From positions 41,784,974 through 41,848,973 of the forward strand of contig CM022670.1 in assembly GCA_012295275.1 (NCBI GenBank): a stretch of DNA of 64,000 bases, written 5' to 3'. The DNA comes from Chrysomallon squamiferum. Lineage: Eukaryota; Mollusca; Gastropoda; Neomphalida; Peltospiridae. Below the pieces are notes generated by a model. It ran no database searches, was not told where the DNA came from, and was given only the letters and a program-made list of their open reading frames with translations. The position numbers and the translations under genes are program-made. Of the stretch, positions 1 through 27,498 are shown in pieces. Numbering within the stretch: the first letter of the stretch is position 1; the number at the start of each line of letters is the position of its first letter.

Positions 1-731
1 AATTTAATACTAACGGCGTCACTTAGTGTCAGTAATTCTATAATGAAATAATAATTTTAAAAAAGCTAATAAATATTAAAAAAAATAAAATAAAATAAAA
101 TAAACAACAACGAAAAAGTTTTCTTCTGCCGTCGATAAGCACAGATCAAGGAGAATCCATAATTTTTAAACGTAAAGATAATAATAATGATGATGATGAT
201 GATGATGATGATAATTTTAAAATAAGTCGTATGGCGTTCACATCTTAAGATAGTAAAAATACTAGTAATTCTAATACTGAGCAGTGTATCATTAAAAATT
301 AATCCATTCATAATTATTTCAAGTAAAAACTTACAAAACTGAATGATACAACTTTTCTTTCCCCTTTCCCCGCGGTTTTAGATATAAGTTTATAAATCTG
401 ATCACGATAAAACAGCGTCAATTTTAATGTTTGGTTGCTATGTTCTAACGTCACAAAACGGTCACATGACACCGGAATTGATGACGTCAGTGTTTTGTAT
501 CATTGCTATCATTTGTTTTTTTTCAGAGAATGTCAAAATTGACTTGCAGTAAATTTTCAGTAAAATAAAGCGATGTTGTGTCAGTTTTATTTGTTTATAA
601 TAATTAACGTTACGGTTATTTCTATAACTGAAACCACGGCGCAACGATTAAACTGAAACCACGATTGTAACGAACGATAAACAGCTAAATTATATGTAGT
701 ATATCATATACAGAAATCAGTAATGCTACAG

Positions 732-793
<62 letters not shown>

Positions 794-3700
794 CGAATAT
801 ATTAAAACAACGAAATTTGCACAAATTATTTTATTTCTAGACGACAGTGTATTTATTTAGAGTTTTATATTCATTACAAAACTATATATATATATAAAAA
901 AAATAATAATAATAAAAAAACCCTGTAATTTTGATTTAAGATTAAACTTTTTTTAGAACTATTAAAAAATTAACGTAACATTTGGAACTGAAATGAAATT
1001 ACTGAATAATAATTAAAAAAAGAGAGTATTTTAACTGTAATAGAAAAAGAAAATATTAATTTTTCAAAACAATTGGTGAATAAAAGCAATTAGAGTTATG
1101 TCCCATCAATCTTTTTTATTATTATTTTCTAAGTAAAGAAAGCAAAAATTTTTATTCGCGTATTATAAGATAGCAGTGAGTATGTAAAACATATGTAAAT
1201 CTAAAAAAAAAAAATATATAAGCAAAAAAAACCCTCTAACTGTTTACAACTTTACAAAATAATACAGACAAAATCTAAAACAGAAATTCTAAGAATTAAA
1301 CTACCTTTGCCCGAACTAAAAGCTACTAAACGAAGCGAAAACAGTTAATGCCAAATCGAGTCAGATGAAAATTTAAAATGAAAATAGATAAAAGTAATAC
1401 GAAGATGATGAAGAAAAAGAAATACGGAAAGAAAGAGTGGGAAAAGAAAAAGAAAAAGGATGATGGCAAATTTTTAATCAGCAAAAACATAAAAATCACA
1501 AACAATTTATGAATGCAAATCACAAATTAAAAATTAAACATTAAACATCAAATGATATTTTAAATAATAATAATAATAATGACAAACATGAAACAGAATG
1601 TGAAAATATAAAGAAAACGCTTACTAATACAAAAATCATTACTGTAAGATATGTCACTTTAAGTATTAACTAAATTAATTGTAAAATAATTTATGCAGTC
1701 ATTTCTGTTACCAGACCAGAACAATCATCATAAATACTTCCACTGTTTAAAGAATACACCACCCAACAAAAAGTAAATATCACTTTTGTTAAAAACAATA
1801 AATAATTTGATTTTCAATCAAATGTTTTAATTATAAAGTAAATATAAATATCGTAAAATGTTGTTTATAAACAATTTATGCTGTATCTTTATTACTTTCT
1901 ATCTTTAATGTTGTAAAGATTTATGAAAGATATTTTTAATAAAAATATGAAGTTATTTAATACTGTTTTTAATTTAATTTTGGAAATCTATGGTAACAAA
2001 ATAATAATAATAATAATAAAAATATGTCAACAATAAAGGAAAGAGTAAAAACATTAATAGTTACTGATTTAATATGATAATATACAGAGTTGAATTCTAC
2101 ATTAAGTTTAACAACATACAACATTTCACAAAAAATAATCCATAATCAGTGGAATGTTAACAATATTTTAAAATATGTGAATCATGACCAAATGTCAAGT
2201 AACAATACAGACATTCAAATATTTGTATTTACACTGAGATTCATAACTATAACTCATTCACATACATGCACACTCATTTTAAGTTTTCATTAATATGGTT
2301 TTGTTTAAGAGATTCATAAATGGATGTTTTAACATACAGGTTGATATAAAGTATGAAAAATTTATAAATATTGAGATTCTGAAACATTCGGTAGAATGTT
2401 GAAATCCGAGATTCATTGAAAAAGAAGTATGTATAAATATATATAAAAGTTTTGATCTCTCTGTGAAAACAAATATTATAAATGTAAAGAGTTTAATATG
2501 AATACAAAACATTATTTTAATTTTATGATTAATACTGTGTAAACAGGAAAATGCACACTTTAGAAAACTGCACTTTTTAAAATTTGCACAGAGACACATA
2601 ACAATTGTCAAGGATATTTTCACAAAATTTGATGTATTAAAGATTTTTTTTCTTTTCAGTTTCTCTGACTATAACATCTGACAGCATAACCAAGCTAGTT
2701 CCACGTTAAATGACTTGCTGCTGACACCACGATCCTGAATGCTGCATTACTGCTTTCAGCAGCAAACAGGTGACATTTTTGTTTACTAAACTTTTTAAAA
2801 TTTGGATGAAAACAAAAAATACCAAACCTACCACCTGTGATTTAATTTTTATTTTTTTATCTAAATTTTAAGTTTTTTGTATATATATATATAAATAGTA
2901 TTTACTTTATATACTTTTTATGAAGGCTTGTTACATACGTACTGAATGTTCATAGATATGTTACTAAATACCTCTTACACTTAGCATGCTGTCAAGATCT
3001 AGTTTCAATTTGGTTTTGCGGCAAATTAAGAAAATATAAAAATATACTTGTAAATGTAACTGTGAATGTAATAGATCTTACTAACATTGACTGAAGTTCA
3101 ATATATTAATCATTATATACTATTCTTTAAATTTAATTTATTGTTTTCTTTGGTGTTTTTGGTTGTTGTTTTTTTAATTATTAATATCAATAATTATTTT
3201 ATTGAGTACTGAGTTCTAATTTAAAAAATAAATAATAAAAAATGAAAATAAACAAAAAATTATATTAAAATAAAACAAAAGGTCATGGAATGTGATTTGT
3301 AATAAAAGCAAATGTTTAACAATAAAAATAAATATATATCACAAAACTAACACAATGGAATGTTTATCATTTCAGATATACTTATAAGGCCTACTTATAA
3401 TCAACATACTTCATTTTCATTAATTCTTTACCAAGAAATAAATAAACTGCTTATTACCCTTCATAACCCACTTTTTGATTGTAATAAAAATAAAATAAAA
3501 TAAAATAAAATAAAATAAAATATATATGCAAACAAAAATTCTATTTTCAAACTTTAATTGTTTTGGTTTTTCTGCATTATTATTTTCGTTGTTATTATTA
3601 TTGATAACCTTTAATAAGCAGTTTATTATGTAACAATAAAAGTCACTTGGTCAGGAAAAAAAAAAAAGTCGTATTTCTCTAATACAATAATTCTGCTGCC

Positions 3701-3921
3701 AGATATTCACATTTCACATACCTTGACAAATCTAAATAAATTAACATTTTTTGTTCTCACTAAAACTAAATAAATAAATTTATCACCATACACATGTCCC
3801 AGTTAAAATTTCTGATTCTATTTGTAAAAGCTTTCTCTTGTTGAAATCCTCTATTCATTGAAAAAAATATAATAATTTTTATACGTTTGGTGGTCGTAGT
3901 TACTGATCCAAGGGAAATAAC
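1..3921. other. Intergenic region without a supportable gene
   Basis: AT-rich DNA. All open frames here are short and low in complexity, and none resembles a known family. It holds a GA microsatellite, several A/T homopolymers and short TAA or AAAAT repeats. A consensus cyclic-AMP response element, TGACGTCA, lies at 482-489 in a relatively GC-rich patch (about 360-660). That patch could be the promoter of a gene leaving the window on the left, but no exon can be assigned. The 3' UTR of the minus-strand TDH gene must end somewhere in the right part. I see no strong AATAAA on the minus strand close to its stop codon. Confidence 0.5.
735..789. repeat. (GA)n microsatellite
   Basis: Uninterrupted GA dinucleotide run of about 55 bp in intergenic DNA. 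Confidence 0.95.
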
Positions 3922-9282
<5,361 letters not shown>

Positions 9283-9368
9283 TGTGGGATGGGGGGTTAC
9301 AGATCACTTCAAAAATCTTTTCTGAAATTAAAATAAATATACATTATATATACATACATACATATATT

Positions 9369-9369
<1 letters not shown>

Positions 9370-9411
<42 letters not shown>
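9370..9411. repeat. (CA)n microsatellite
   Basis: About 42 bp of CA repeats just upstream of the first coding exon of TDH, in its 5' UTR intron. Confidence 0.95.
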
Positions 9412-9412
<1 letters not shown>

Positions 9413-10233
9413 TTATAGTGATATAAACAATTCATCAACTACAGATGTTTTAAAAACATAAAACAAAATGGAAGCAAATGATAGTAAAAAAATGTAATGA
9501 TGCCAAAAGAAAAAAGACAAACCAAAAACTAATAAAATATTACACAGGTAGAGATGAGAGTATACTGATGACAAAAGGTAAATAAAGTTACACATACAGG
9601 TGTAAAATATATACTGTATGTTTCATACACAGGTGTACACTAAATATACACTTAATGATAGCCATATAGATACAGTAAATATATAATGAAAGTCACATAA
9701 GCAGGTGTAACATACGTACTGAAAGATACACATACAGGTGTTCACTAAACGTAAGATAAGATGTTAGTTCTGGTAAAAGTTTTGAAAAAAAACCCACATT
9801 AAATCCCCAAACAAACACGTTAATTGAAAACATTCAGGGGGAATATGACACAATTAACAAATGTTACATGTTGTTGTACAGGAGTGGTCAATGAACTGAC
9901 CATTCATTTACTGACCTCAATAATCTGTTAAACACAGGATAAGTGTCACAAGAGAACAATGAACAAAAAAAAAAAAAAGAAAAAAAGCATATTACCAATT
10001 TAATGTATTATCTCAGACAGACAGTAAGAACTGACATGTTCAACAAACAAGATAATTTTTTAATTACAATGTTATGTCAAAATAAATTATCAGATGTTAA
10101 TAATTAAACAGTAATATATAATATATATATATAAATTTTGTTAACTATAATATTAGTATAATGGTAGTAATAACAATATATTAATATAGTTGTTATACTA
10201 CACTATTAGTATTAATATCAATTATAGTATAAT

Positions 10234-10450
10234 ATAGTCCAGCATAGTACAGTACAGTACAGTACAGTATAGTATAGTATAGTATAGCACAGTATAGTAA
10301 AGAACAGTATAGTATAGTACAGTACAGTATAGCTTAGTATAGTAAAGAACAGTATAGTACAGTACAGTATAGTATAGTACAATATGTATAGTATAGTAGA
10401 GTATATTATTGTGTAGTATAGTGAAGTATGGTATAGTATGGTATCGTATG
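10234..10450. repeat. Degenerate AGTAT/AGTAC pentanucleotide repeat
   Basis: About 215 bp of five-base units (AGTAC, AGTAT, AGCAC and variants) in the first TDH intron. Each unit contains GTA, so neither strand gives a long open frame of interest. Confidence 0.88.
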
Positions 10451-10569
10451 ATATAATTTAATATTAGCAGAGCAGAACAACTGCAATGTAATTTGTCTCT
10501 CTACTCTAAGCTTACAAACAATATTTTATAACATAATTTATATATAAAATATAATTTAAAAAAAAAAAA

Positions 10570-10606
<37 letters not shown>

Positions 10607-10614
10607 TAATAAAA

Positions 10615-10646
<32 letters not shown>

Positions 10647-10724
10647 CTAATTCATATGTGTATCATTTAAACAATGATATATTTCACTATTTCTAACGCA
10701 AACAGAGAAAATAACATCCCCTAC

Positions 10725-11599
10725 CTGTTCTGAAGTTTTCACGGGAGTACCTTAAACAAACGCGTCTCCAGCTGAATTGCGTAATTTATTGTCACGTTAT
10801 ATTTATATCGTCTGTCTGTATAACTCAGATCACGATAGACACGTGGTACACAATGACAGACAATTTGATTTATCGTATTTTCACTACGTCAAGTAAATAC
10901 GAGGTATTTTAGTTGTGTTTGTTTGTTATTAATTAATAACTCAATAAGCTGTAAAAGTAAATTACAGGTCTTGACTACCGTTATTTAAAGAATAACAAAT
11001 ATGACAGCATTTAATTAAGAACAGAGTATTGTTTATAATTACTCTCGTTTTAAAAGTACGATCAATGACAGCAGCGACCAATGAGTGGGTGATTAATTCA
11101 TTAAAACAGAATAAATTATCCTAGAACACGATCATATGTTCTAACATAAGAAACTACGTCTGTTGAAAATGACAGCGAGTTACAAAGGCATCAGTTATTT
11201 TTCTACTTACGTCTAGTAATTAATCCTGTGAAACTAATTTGAATAAGGGCTTGTTAAAAATCACAATACCAAGACCGGAGATAAAGGACATATGCCGGGA
11301 AACGGTATAACAATTGCAGTGGGTTGGGTGGCAGGCAGCCAATGAAATGAGTAAGACAGGAGGTTGGTCACCCAGGCGATATTTGATTGGTCAAAGTGAT
11401 ATCATTCGTGTCCTTCAACAATGAATGATGAAAGACATCGACGAGAAAGATCAATGAAAATATTTGATTATTCAACAACCAAGATTTATCTCCCTTAAAT
11501 TCCAGACTACTGTTTTAGAAGAATATGTAAACAATCCAGTTAATAATTTACTTTAACTGCATCATATTTATTTATTATTTAAAATTCCTAAGCAACCAA

Positions 11600-11631
<32 letters not shown>

Positions 11632-12160
11632 ATTTTTTGACTGTGAGGAAATGCAGTTTTAAACTTATTGAAATATCACTATTTCAGTGGTAACTACAAG
11701 TTTTGTAAAACAATATAGAGAAGAAATAATTGATTAATATATATATTTGTTTAGTCAGACACAAAGTGTCATTCTTTTATTTTCTACTCAGTTCTAGCTG
11801 TATCAGTGTATGTCTCATTATCTCCCCATGTTTACCACTCACCCATTCTCCTTCTCTCTTCCAACGATCATCAAGGCATATCTAATCTTCCATGAAAAAT
11901 AAAACATCAATGATTTACACATAAAATTATATGTACTACAAATTATCTGTAAGTATTAAATATAAATTATTATAATATTTAAATAGATAATTAATTATTA
12001 TTATTATTATTTAGATAGTAGACCTATTTCATTTTTTTATTACAAAAATTATACTCGTTGAGTTTCTCGTCTTAGCTCTAACATTGTACAAGGTGAACGT
12101 GATGGTGCGTTTCCGTTTTCTGAACGGATGTTGACTGATAATTCAAACGGCAGATTAAAA
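10725..12160. promoter_or_regulatory. TDH 5' UTR exon and shared TDH/ISCA1 upstream region
   Basis: On the minus strand a good donor (ACAG then GTAGGG) at 10725 marks the end of a non-coding TDH first exon whose start is not resolved. Between it and the ISCA1 ATG lie about 1.4 kb serving two divergent genes. The part at 10730-11450 is less AT-rich than its surroundings and is the likeliest TDH promoter. A T-homopolymer sits at 11607-11630. No TATA box is compelling and no further gene is visible. Confidence 0.5.
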
Positions 12161-13575
12161 ATGGCTGCAAGGGCAATAGGATCGGCGACTGTTAGAGCGA
12201 TAAAAGGGAAAACGATGATTCCACATCGAGCTCCTCTAGTTTTGGTAATAATATGCATTCAAAGTCTATGTACTAATAACGTGATGATGCTGTTATTCAG
12301 ATAATTATTTCTTAGTGACTATTTTGCATGATTAGAGTTGACGTTTGTGGTATTATCGATGGTCTGTTTTTCCCAATTATTGCATAATATTTTTTAATTT
12401 ATCAGCAGTTTCCAGTTTTACAGTATTTAAATATTTAGCCCATTAATAATAATAATAATAAAAAAATAAATAAAATTATAAATAAACAAAAACTTGAAAA
12501 CAATAGAATTGTTTTTCCCTTTAATACTATATTTAGTCAACAGTAATTAATTATATTATCATTATCTACTATTCCATATTAAAATAAATTGGATTGGTAT
12601 TTTCTGAAAATTTTAAATGTCAGTACTTTATAATTGGTTCTTAAAATTAATTAGCTCATTAACAAATCTATGCTCATAATTAATTTTCAGACTCAGTCGG
12701 CTGTGAACAGATTGAAACAGCTAATGGAACAACGACCTGACATGGTAAATATGATTTCAGAATAAACAGGTTAAAGATAATTTACAAATTAATGACAGAT
12801 TGGGAGTTTTAGAAAATACTTTGATTTTTCTGTGATACTTCCTATCAGTTTCTATCTCACTCCCTCAACCCTGTGTTATCTTCACCTACTCTTTCCTTTC
12901 TGCTTCATTTCCTTATCATTGTCTCTTCATCTTACAGTTACATTATTTTTAGTATTTGAACAACTGCTTGAAAATAGACTGAATATCATTTTAGGTTGGA
13001 ATAAAGATTGGTGTGAAAACACGAGGGTGTAATGGTTTATCATACACACTAGAATACGTTCAAGAAAGAGGAAAATTTGATGAAGAGGTAGAACAAGATG
13101 GTTAGTAAAATTTGTTTGTAAACATTTTTCATGTCAGTTTCATCATGGAATAAAAAAAATACATATGTGTATATCTTACTGAAAATGAAGTATGTACATC
13201 AGTGATCTGCTGATTCTCAATCAGCTGTTTTCTGAACTTTACTAATTTGAGAAATGTATTTAGTAATCATATTTAATGAAATGTAATTAATGGGTTATCT
13301 GAACTTTTTAATTCTTTTTCATTTTTCAGAAATAATTTAACTGTAAAATATGATTCTGAGTTAGTGCTGTTTAAATACATATTTATATTATTGAAATACA
13401 ATTTATTTTATTACAATTTTTTTCAGGTGTAAAGGTGTTTATTGATGCTAAGGCCCAGTTAACATTACTGGGGACAGAGATGGATTATTCTGAGTCAAAA
13501 CTTATTTCTGAGTTTGTATTTAATAATCCAAACATCAAAGGGACATGTGGATGTGGTGAAAGTTTCAATGTTTAG
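12161..13575 (+). CDS. ISCA1: Iron-sulfur cluster assembly 1 homologue, mitochondrial
   Basis: A-type Fe-S carrier/scaffold that helps mature mitochondrial [4Fe-4S] proteins together with ISCA2 and IBA57. Four exons: 12161-12244, 12691-12744, 12995-13100, 13427-13575. They join in frame to 130 residues; human ISCA1 has 129. The HesB/IscA domain occupies nearly the whole protein. The three invariant cysteines are at residue 58 (TRGCNGLSYTLEY) and at 122 and 124 near the C-terminus (GTCGCGESFNV). The short N-terminus is basic with few acidic residues, consistent with mitochondrial import. The start was chosen because ATGGCTGC is the first ATG in frame and gives the family's usual N-terminus. 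The gene is divergent from TDH and convergent with EXOSC3. Confidence 0.96.
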
Positions 13576-15483
13576 CAGAGAGAGAATTGTGTAGTGGATT
13601 ATTACAAACCTTATTATGCAGTGGCTGTTGATGCAAGAATGAGAAAATGACTTGTAGATATCTAGATATATATATATATATATATATAAATACTTATTTA
13701 AACTGTAGTGATCAAACTTTCTTTGGATAAAAATCAGGATTCTAATTTCTATACATCAAGTATTCTACTGAGGATAAATACTTTCACAATATTCTGTTTA
13801 AGTCAAGGATACAAATCATGGTTTTGTTCAGTGATTTTATACAAGGATAAAATTTAATACAAAGATTTATGACAGTTATCCTATTAGGATGTAAATCAGG
13901 ATCATATTCAATATAAATCAGCAATTATTAGGATACAAATCAGGATTTTATTCTATTTACATCTATCCTTTCAAGGATAGAAATCAGGATTTAGTACTTG
14001 AATGAAGTGTCCTATTATAGATATAGATAATGGAACAATTTTATTGTTGGTGTTACCAAAGATGAATCATGTTTAAAAATTTGAAACTGAAGTTTGTGCT
14101 TTAATGTTTGTTTACAATTCTGTTCCTATTTAGACATTTTCCTTTGTGTGTGTATGTGTGTGTCTGTGTGCATGACAGGGCTACTTTTTCAGTATTGTTG
14201 TTTTTAACAATCATCTTTTACTGTTTGTAAGTTATCCTGTTTGTGAAGTTTCAATATTTATTTAGTGATGTTGTTATTTATAGGTTATTCTTTGTTAACT
14301 TTTGGTGTTCTTACTAACATGTAACTTTGTTTCAGGGTTTTTTAATATTTTTTTTCTTTCACAGTATGTCCTATTTATAGCAACTGTGTGTTAACTGTCA
14401 ACACTGACAGTGTGTTTATATATAGTGAAGCATCATTTTATACCTCTGCTGAAAAACTAATTCGAAATACTTCACATGTTGTGAAATGAACCTATGCATA
14501 TCAATGTTTTTTTTAAATATATATTTTTTTCATCTATGTATGAAACCAAGTATATAGTAGCTTTTATATCCATTTTTTTTCAAAAAAATAAATAAATAAT
14601 GTTCTTTTAATTTCTGTTACAACACAGTGAATATCACGACATTTCCTAATACTGTTTGCAGGTTTAAACTAATTTAAATACTTAAGTTTTTTCTGTCTAC
14701 AAGAAAGTGATTCATGTTCAGATCGTGCTCATATTTACATCAAGATAGTTTTTATACAGATAATTTATTTTATCGTTTCTAACTTTTTCTTCTTTTTTTT
14801 CCATTCTGTATTTTAAAGTTCAGCTGGATCTTTATAAACATTTGTACTCTATCTGTTGTTTTTTTTCCATGGAATTTCTAATCTTTCACAATGAAAGAAA
14901 TTAATAATAGAAACTAACAGTCTTGATTAAACTTGGAAATTATTTTTAACTAATTTACAATCACTGCAAAATGCTATCATGCCCAAGAAAAATAAGTAAA
15001 TATAAAAGTGTATTTGATTATTTTTTAGTTATACAGCATAAGTTTAATAAGATTAAGAAAAAAAGAAAAAAAAAGAAAATAAAGTGTGAATTTAGCAATA
15101 AAATGCATCTTTGGAATTGATATAGTTTTAAATGTGTAAAAGATTGGGATCTGAAATGGAAAACAATATAATATGAGTAATGTATTTCATTCTCTTTTTT
15201 TTAAATTTATTTTTTACACTAGTTGTTTCATAACTTTTATATAATTAATTATTAAAACTGTTAATCATGTGTTAATACAAATTACAGACTTCAAAAGACT
15301 TTAATGATACTGTCTTTAATGGAAAATACATTTTCTGTCATGCTAGATATTTATACTGATTGTGAAGATGTAAAAAATATGAACTTGGCTAATGAGCAAT
15401 GCAGAGATAATTTTGTATGGAGTTTAATACAAACATGATTAATAAATTTTGATGTTAACATTTATTTTGGACATACTCTTTCA

Positions 15484-15489
15484 AATAAA
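15484..15489 (+). terminator. Candidate ISCA1 poly(A) signal
   Basis: AATAAA followed within about 10 bases by a T-rich tract. It lies 1.9 kb after the stop codon; an earlier AATAAA near 15095 is an alternative. Confidence 0.45.
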
Positions 15490-16242
15490 CTTCTTTTTTT
15501 TTTTTTTTTAAATTGTGTTTAATTTTTTTTAAATATGTGATCACATTTTTTATTTATATGTGTAACAAGGATATACTAGTAAATTAAACAGGTACAACTT
15601 AAAATGGTTAAAAGTGTTTTGTTTTTTCAAACGGAAAACTAGACTGAGTGTGTTACTAAATCTGTTCAATAAATATCATTAACTTGGAGCTAAAATGTTT
15701 AAATCAGTTGACATATTCAAAGTTCTGATCTACAACATAGTCCTGGATGTGAAATCTCAGTCTACCAAACAAATTTCCCATTTTATTCATTCTAATATAA
15801 TTACTTAAATATTTTGTGTGATTTAAAAAAAAAAAAAAGTAATATAATAATAATCTAGCATTTATATATTTCTGATTTTTTAATATTAATAATTAAAATG
15901 ATTAAAGATGAAAGAAAAAACAAAAATGAAACAAGATGATACTGGAGTATTTTACTTAAGTTAAATGAACAAGTCATGTCTTACATGTTTATGTGAAATC
16001 GTGTTTGAAATCATCTATGTTTTAAAATGATTTTACAAAATACCAGACTGCATTTATCTTCACACGCTGCACTTTAAGAACCACAGCATGAAATCAGTAA
16101 ATGATGTAAATGCACATGTTTCTTGATCCATGACAGAGATTTTCATGACTACAAGTTCTGAACACTTGTCTTGTTTTCACAATCTTTTTACTAGTTCACG
16201 TCAGACATCATTTCTCACAGGTACACTAATTCCTTTTTTCAT

Positions 16243-16248
16243 TTTATT
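16243..16248 (-). terminator. Candidate EXOSC3 poly(A) signal
   Basis: TTTATT on the plus strand is AATAAA on the minus strand, about 190 bases beyond the EXOSC3 stop codon. Confidence 0.5.
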
Positions 16249-16433
16249 ACTTCATCACTATCTGTAAACATAAGACTTCTTCAGTTTGACACCTCATGTC
16301 ATCAGTGTTCTTTAGTAAAACTGCTGTCAGTGACTGTCTTCTCTAACTGTTTTGTATTTACATTCATGTGTTTCACTCTCCTGTAACAGCAGACCTAGTG
16401 CACATACACTTAACACTCAGAATGTGTGTATTT

Positions 16434-18292
16434 TCAGAATCCTGCCAGTGCATCAGCCAGTTTTTTACACATTGATGTAATCTGATTGTTTGTCATGTGT
16501 TCTGAGGCTGATATAGCATTGGCAATGGCTATTGTCTCTTTAACAGTCCGACCTTTGACCCACACCCGTCCATTCATCCCTGTTGTTATTTCATACGGCA
16601 TCTGTTTACCTAATGTTTTTGCCAGCACACACTTTGGGTGAAGAATCCTGAAGGAGAAGACAGAAAAGAAATTAATCACAAATTGAAAATTATGAAAAAA
16701 AACTTTGTATACAATGATAATATTATTTATATGAAACTTACAGAGAGTAAATAAATGCCCCAAAACAGAGAAAACAATTTGGGAAAAATTAATATCACAG
16801 CATTAAATAATAGTAATGGCTGGACAGGAAGAGAGTAGTTTAAAATATGCTGCTAGTGGCAATCACTCACTTTCTGACAAGGTTGAGAGAACAGTGGAAC
16901 AGAAAACCACCGTTTCGTATGACCCCCATACCACTGCTACGACCTTGACCATCAATACACACCAACTCTGGTTCAATATCTTTGTTTGCAATGAGAAACC
17001 GAGCATAAACAATGTCACCAACCTGCAGAAAGAAATTAAAACTTAACTAGTGAAACAGATAATAAACAACACAAATCACATATTACACTCATATTTATGA
17101 AAATCACGGATAGTGAAATGTGAATGTATTAAATCTTTATGGCACATTCAGGTGTTCTTAAAAATAAAATTTTGTTTAAACCCAATAATATAATTAATCT
17201 TATTTTGAAAAGTTTTAAAAATAACAGAACTAACACACTGGTATTTTCATGTTAAATTATCACCAAAATGTATGCAAGCATCTAAACAAATTTTTATTTA
17301 TTTATTAACATAATTATGACAATGGAAATTTTGAGAAATACAAATCTGCTTGGTACTCGTCCAAACTCACAGAAATGACAGTCTACAACATAAATATCAC
17401 CTATAAAGTAAAGAACTTAAAAGAATAATGTTGTGAAGTTATCTTTACCTTCACATCTGGTCTGTTTTTCTTTGTAGCACCTTCAAATGCCAAGTATGAC
17501 AACGTGGCCAGCTCACTCCCCCCAACATCCACCCTAAACACATCTCCTGCTTTACTTGTTACAATACCAATCACAAAGTCACCCTTCACTGGCACATACT
17601 GTACAAATAAACAACAGAAAAACATTGCTAAAAATAAAATCTCACCTTTAAAAGAATGATGAATTTTGATCAATATGACATTCTTAATAATTATTTTACA
17701 AATTATATCAAATTACAAACTACATGAGGCAATGGAGCTTCTAACCCATTTAAATATTTCAGTATAATGTCTTTGTTAAGTTAATTCAAAATTCTTAACT
17801 CATTTTCGTTTTTTTCAAATGACATGATTCTGAATGGTTTCATTTACGTTTTATTTGATTTATTTTTGTATTATAATGTAGATACATGATAATAACATTT
17901 ACATTAAAATACCATTATAGCACAAGAAACTTAGTGAGTGAGAATAATTATTTTCGTTATGGTCCTGATTTTCCATTTTGTTTAAGATGCAATAAATTAA
18001 AGAGATATTTATTTTAAATTTCATTTTAACATTTTCGAAAGTATTATTAAAATTAAAATTAAAATTTAAATGCATCAAAATAAATAAATTAAATAAATAC
18101 CCGCTTTTCATGACTATCAATCCAATAAACGTTTGGTTCTCTGAACTTGAAAATGCCAGGTTTACAAACAACGATGGTTTCTTCTCCATCTTGTCTCAAT
18201 CCAGGACCCAGAAATACTTTTTTCGTTTTTTCTGACTCTTTAACATTGCTAATTGTATCGCCTGGAAGGCAGACTTTCCCAACATGATCCAT
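16434..18292 (-). CDS. EXOSC3: Exosome complex component RRP40 (exosome component 3)
   Basis: Cap subunit of the nuclear/cytoplasmic RNA exosome, which contributes S1 and KH RNA-binding surfaces at the entry pore for 3'-5' RNA decay and rRNA maturation. Four exons on the minus strand: 18292-18101, 17598-17449, 17022-16871, 16647-16434. All junctions are GT-AG and the frame runs through to 235 residues; human EXOSC3 is 275, the difference being mostly N-terminal. Exon 1 has the N-terminal domain ([24 protein letters not shown]). Exons 2-3 have the S1 domain ([28 protein letters not shown]). Exon 4 has the KH domain with its [10 protein letters not shown] motif near residues 188-197. The ATG at 18292 opens the conserved region directly. 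The gene shares a roughly 1.15-kb upstream region with CARM1. Confidence 0.96.
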
Positions 18293-18682
18293 GTTGCTAG
18301 ACTGGGATTTAACTTATTGGACTCAAAAAGAAAAACTAGTCGTGATCTCACATAACATTATTTTAAACCTTAAGGTTACTGGCATTTTGCTAATCACATA
18401 ACTGGCTTATATTAAGATTTTTTAGACATCAAATTATTCTGTCAAATTAAGTAAAAACAAAAATTCAGTCATTTTGTTAATTTGTATTTTATGTGCATAT
18501 GTTCTTATCAAGAACATGTAATCATATCAAGCAATCCAAGGAACGAAGGATACAAACTCTTTAAAATTGATTTCCTGACTAAGATATAAAGATAAAGAAA
18601 AAAGTGCGTGGCATTTTAACGTGAAACGTTTAGACAAATCCATCCGACCACATATGCCATAGAGATAGACTATTTCAAATAA

Positions 18683-18745
<63 letters not shown>

Positions 18746-19440
18746 GTGATGCTCAAACGCTTTAATTAGGCAACCTCTCGTTTGTTAACGACTATATAAC
18801 TTCACGATTCATAGTTGATTTGACACAGATAAATAGAAATATGCATGCTCTAAAAGTCAGTTAATAAGAAAAATATGTATATAATCAGCTTGTGAACAAA
18901 TATATTTTCCATTAAGGCATATTTATTCAGTTATGTATGGCTTATCCGCAAAAACAGTTTCGTTAATACTCGTTTGGTTTGTATTTAGTTTATATTAAGA
19001 AGCAGATAAATAAGACAATATTATGTAAATCAGATGCTGTCTGATGGGGATGTAGAGATATTATGACCGCTTGACATTCTGAAGTGTACATCGAGAGAAT
19101 TATAGATGATCTATATAATTTACTTTCGATTTCGTATTAATGAAATATAAATAACTAAATAATATATGAATAAATTAATGTTGTATTTTTAATTTTCTTT
19201 TTTTAGTTCTATTTAGTATGAATCACCAAAAACCAAACCGTAATCCGATCGATTATCCCCTGTTGAATTATATCATTAATGTGAAGAGTTCGTTCTAATT
19301 GTTTTTCACACTAAACTACGCCAAATTCAGTGAAGCTAAAATTAAAATTTATGTTACATATTTTTATTCTTTTAACTGATTTTATTATTATGTGTTAATT
19401 TATAGAAAAAAATACTATTAAGTCATTCTAGTTCTATGAT
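18293..19440. promoter_or_regulatory. Head-to-head EXOSC3/CARM1 upstream region
   Basis: 1.15 kb between the two divergent start codons, so it must contain both promoters and 5' UTRs. A (TTA)n microsatellite of about 60 bp lies at 18684-18745. No TATA box or other site is strong enough to assign, and no further gene is visible. Confidence 0.5.
18684..18745. repeat. (ATT)n microsatellite
   Basis: About 20 uninterrupted ATT units between the EXOSC3 and CARM1 genes. Confidence 0.95.

Positions 19441-27498
<8,058 letters not shown>

Larger units (their letters stand above)
13576..16433. other. ISCA1 3' UTR and ISCA1-EXOSC3 convergent intergenic region
   Basis: No coding signal. The ISCA1 transcript probably ends after AATAAA at 15484 (an earlier AATAAA lies near 15095), so its 3' UTR could be about 1.5-1.9 kb. 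At 13730-14010 a motif like GGATACAAATCAGGATT recurs imperfectly about five times. A TA run lies at 13665-13688. EXOSC3 3' UTR approaches from the right. Confidence 0.5.

Noticed and set aside
2659-2697. Acceptor-like CTTTTCAG followed by a short frame VSLTITSDSITKLVPR and a stop
   Set aside because: It could be the terminal exon of a plus-strand gene, but no upstream exon or family match supports it.
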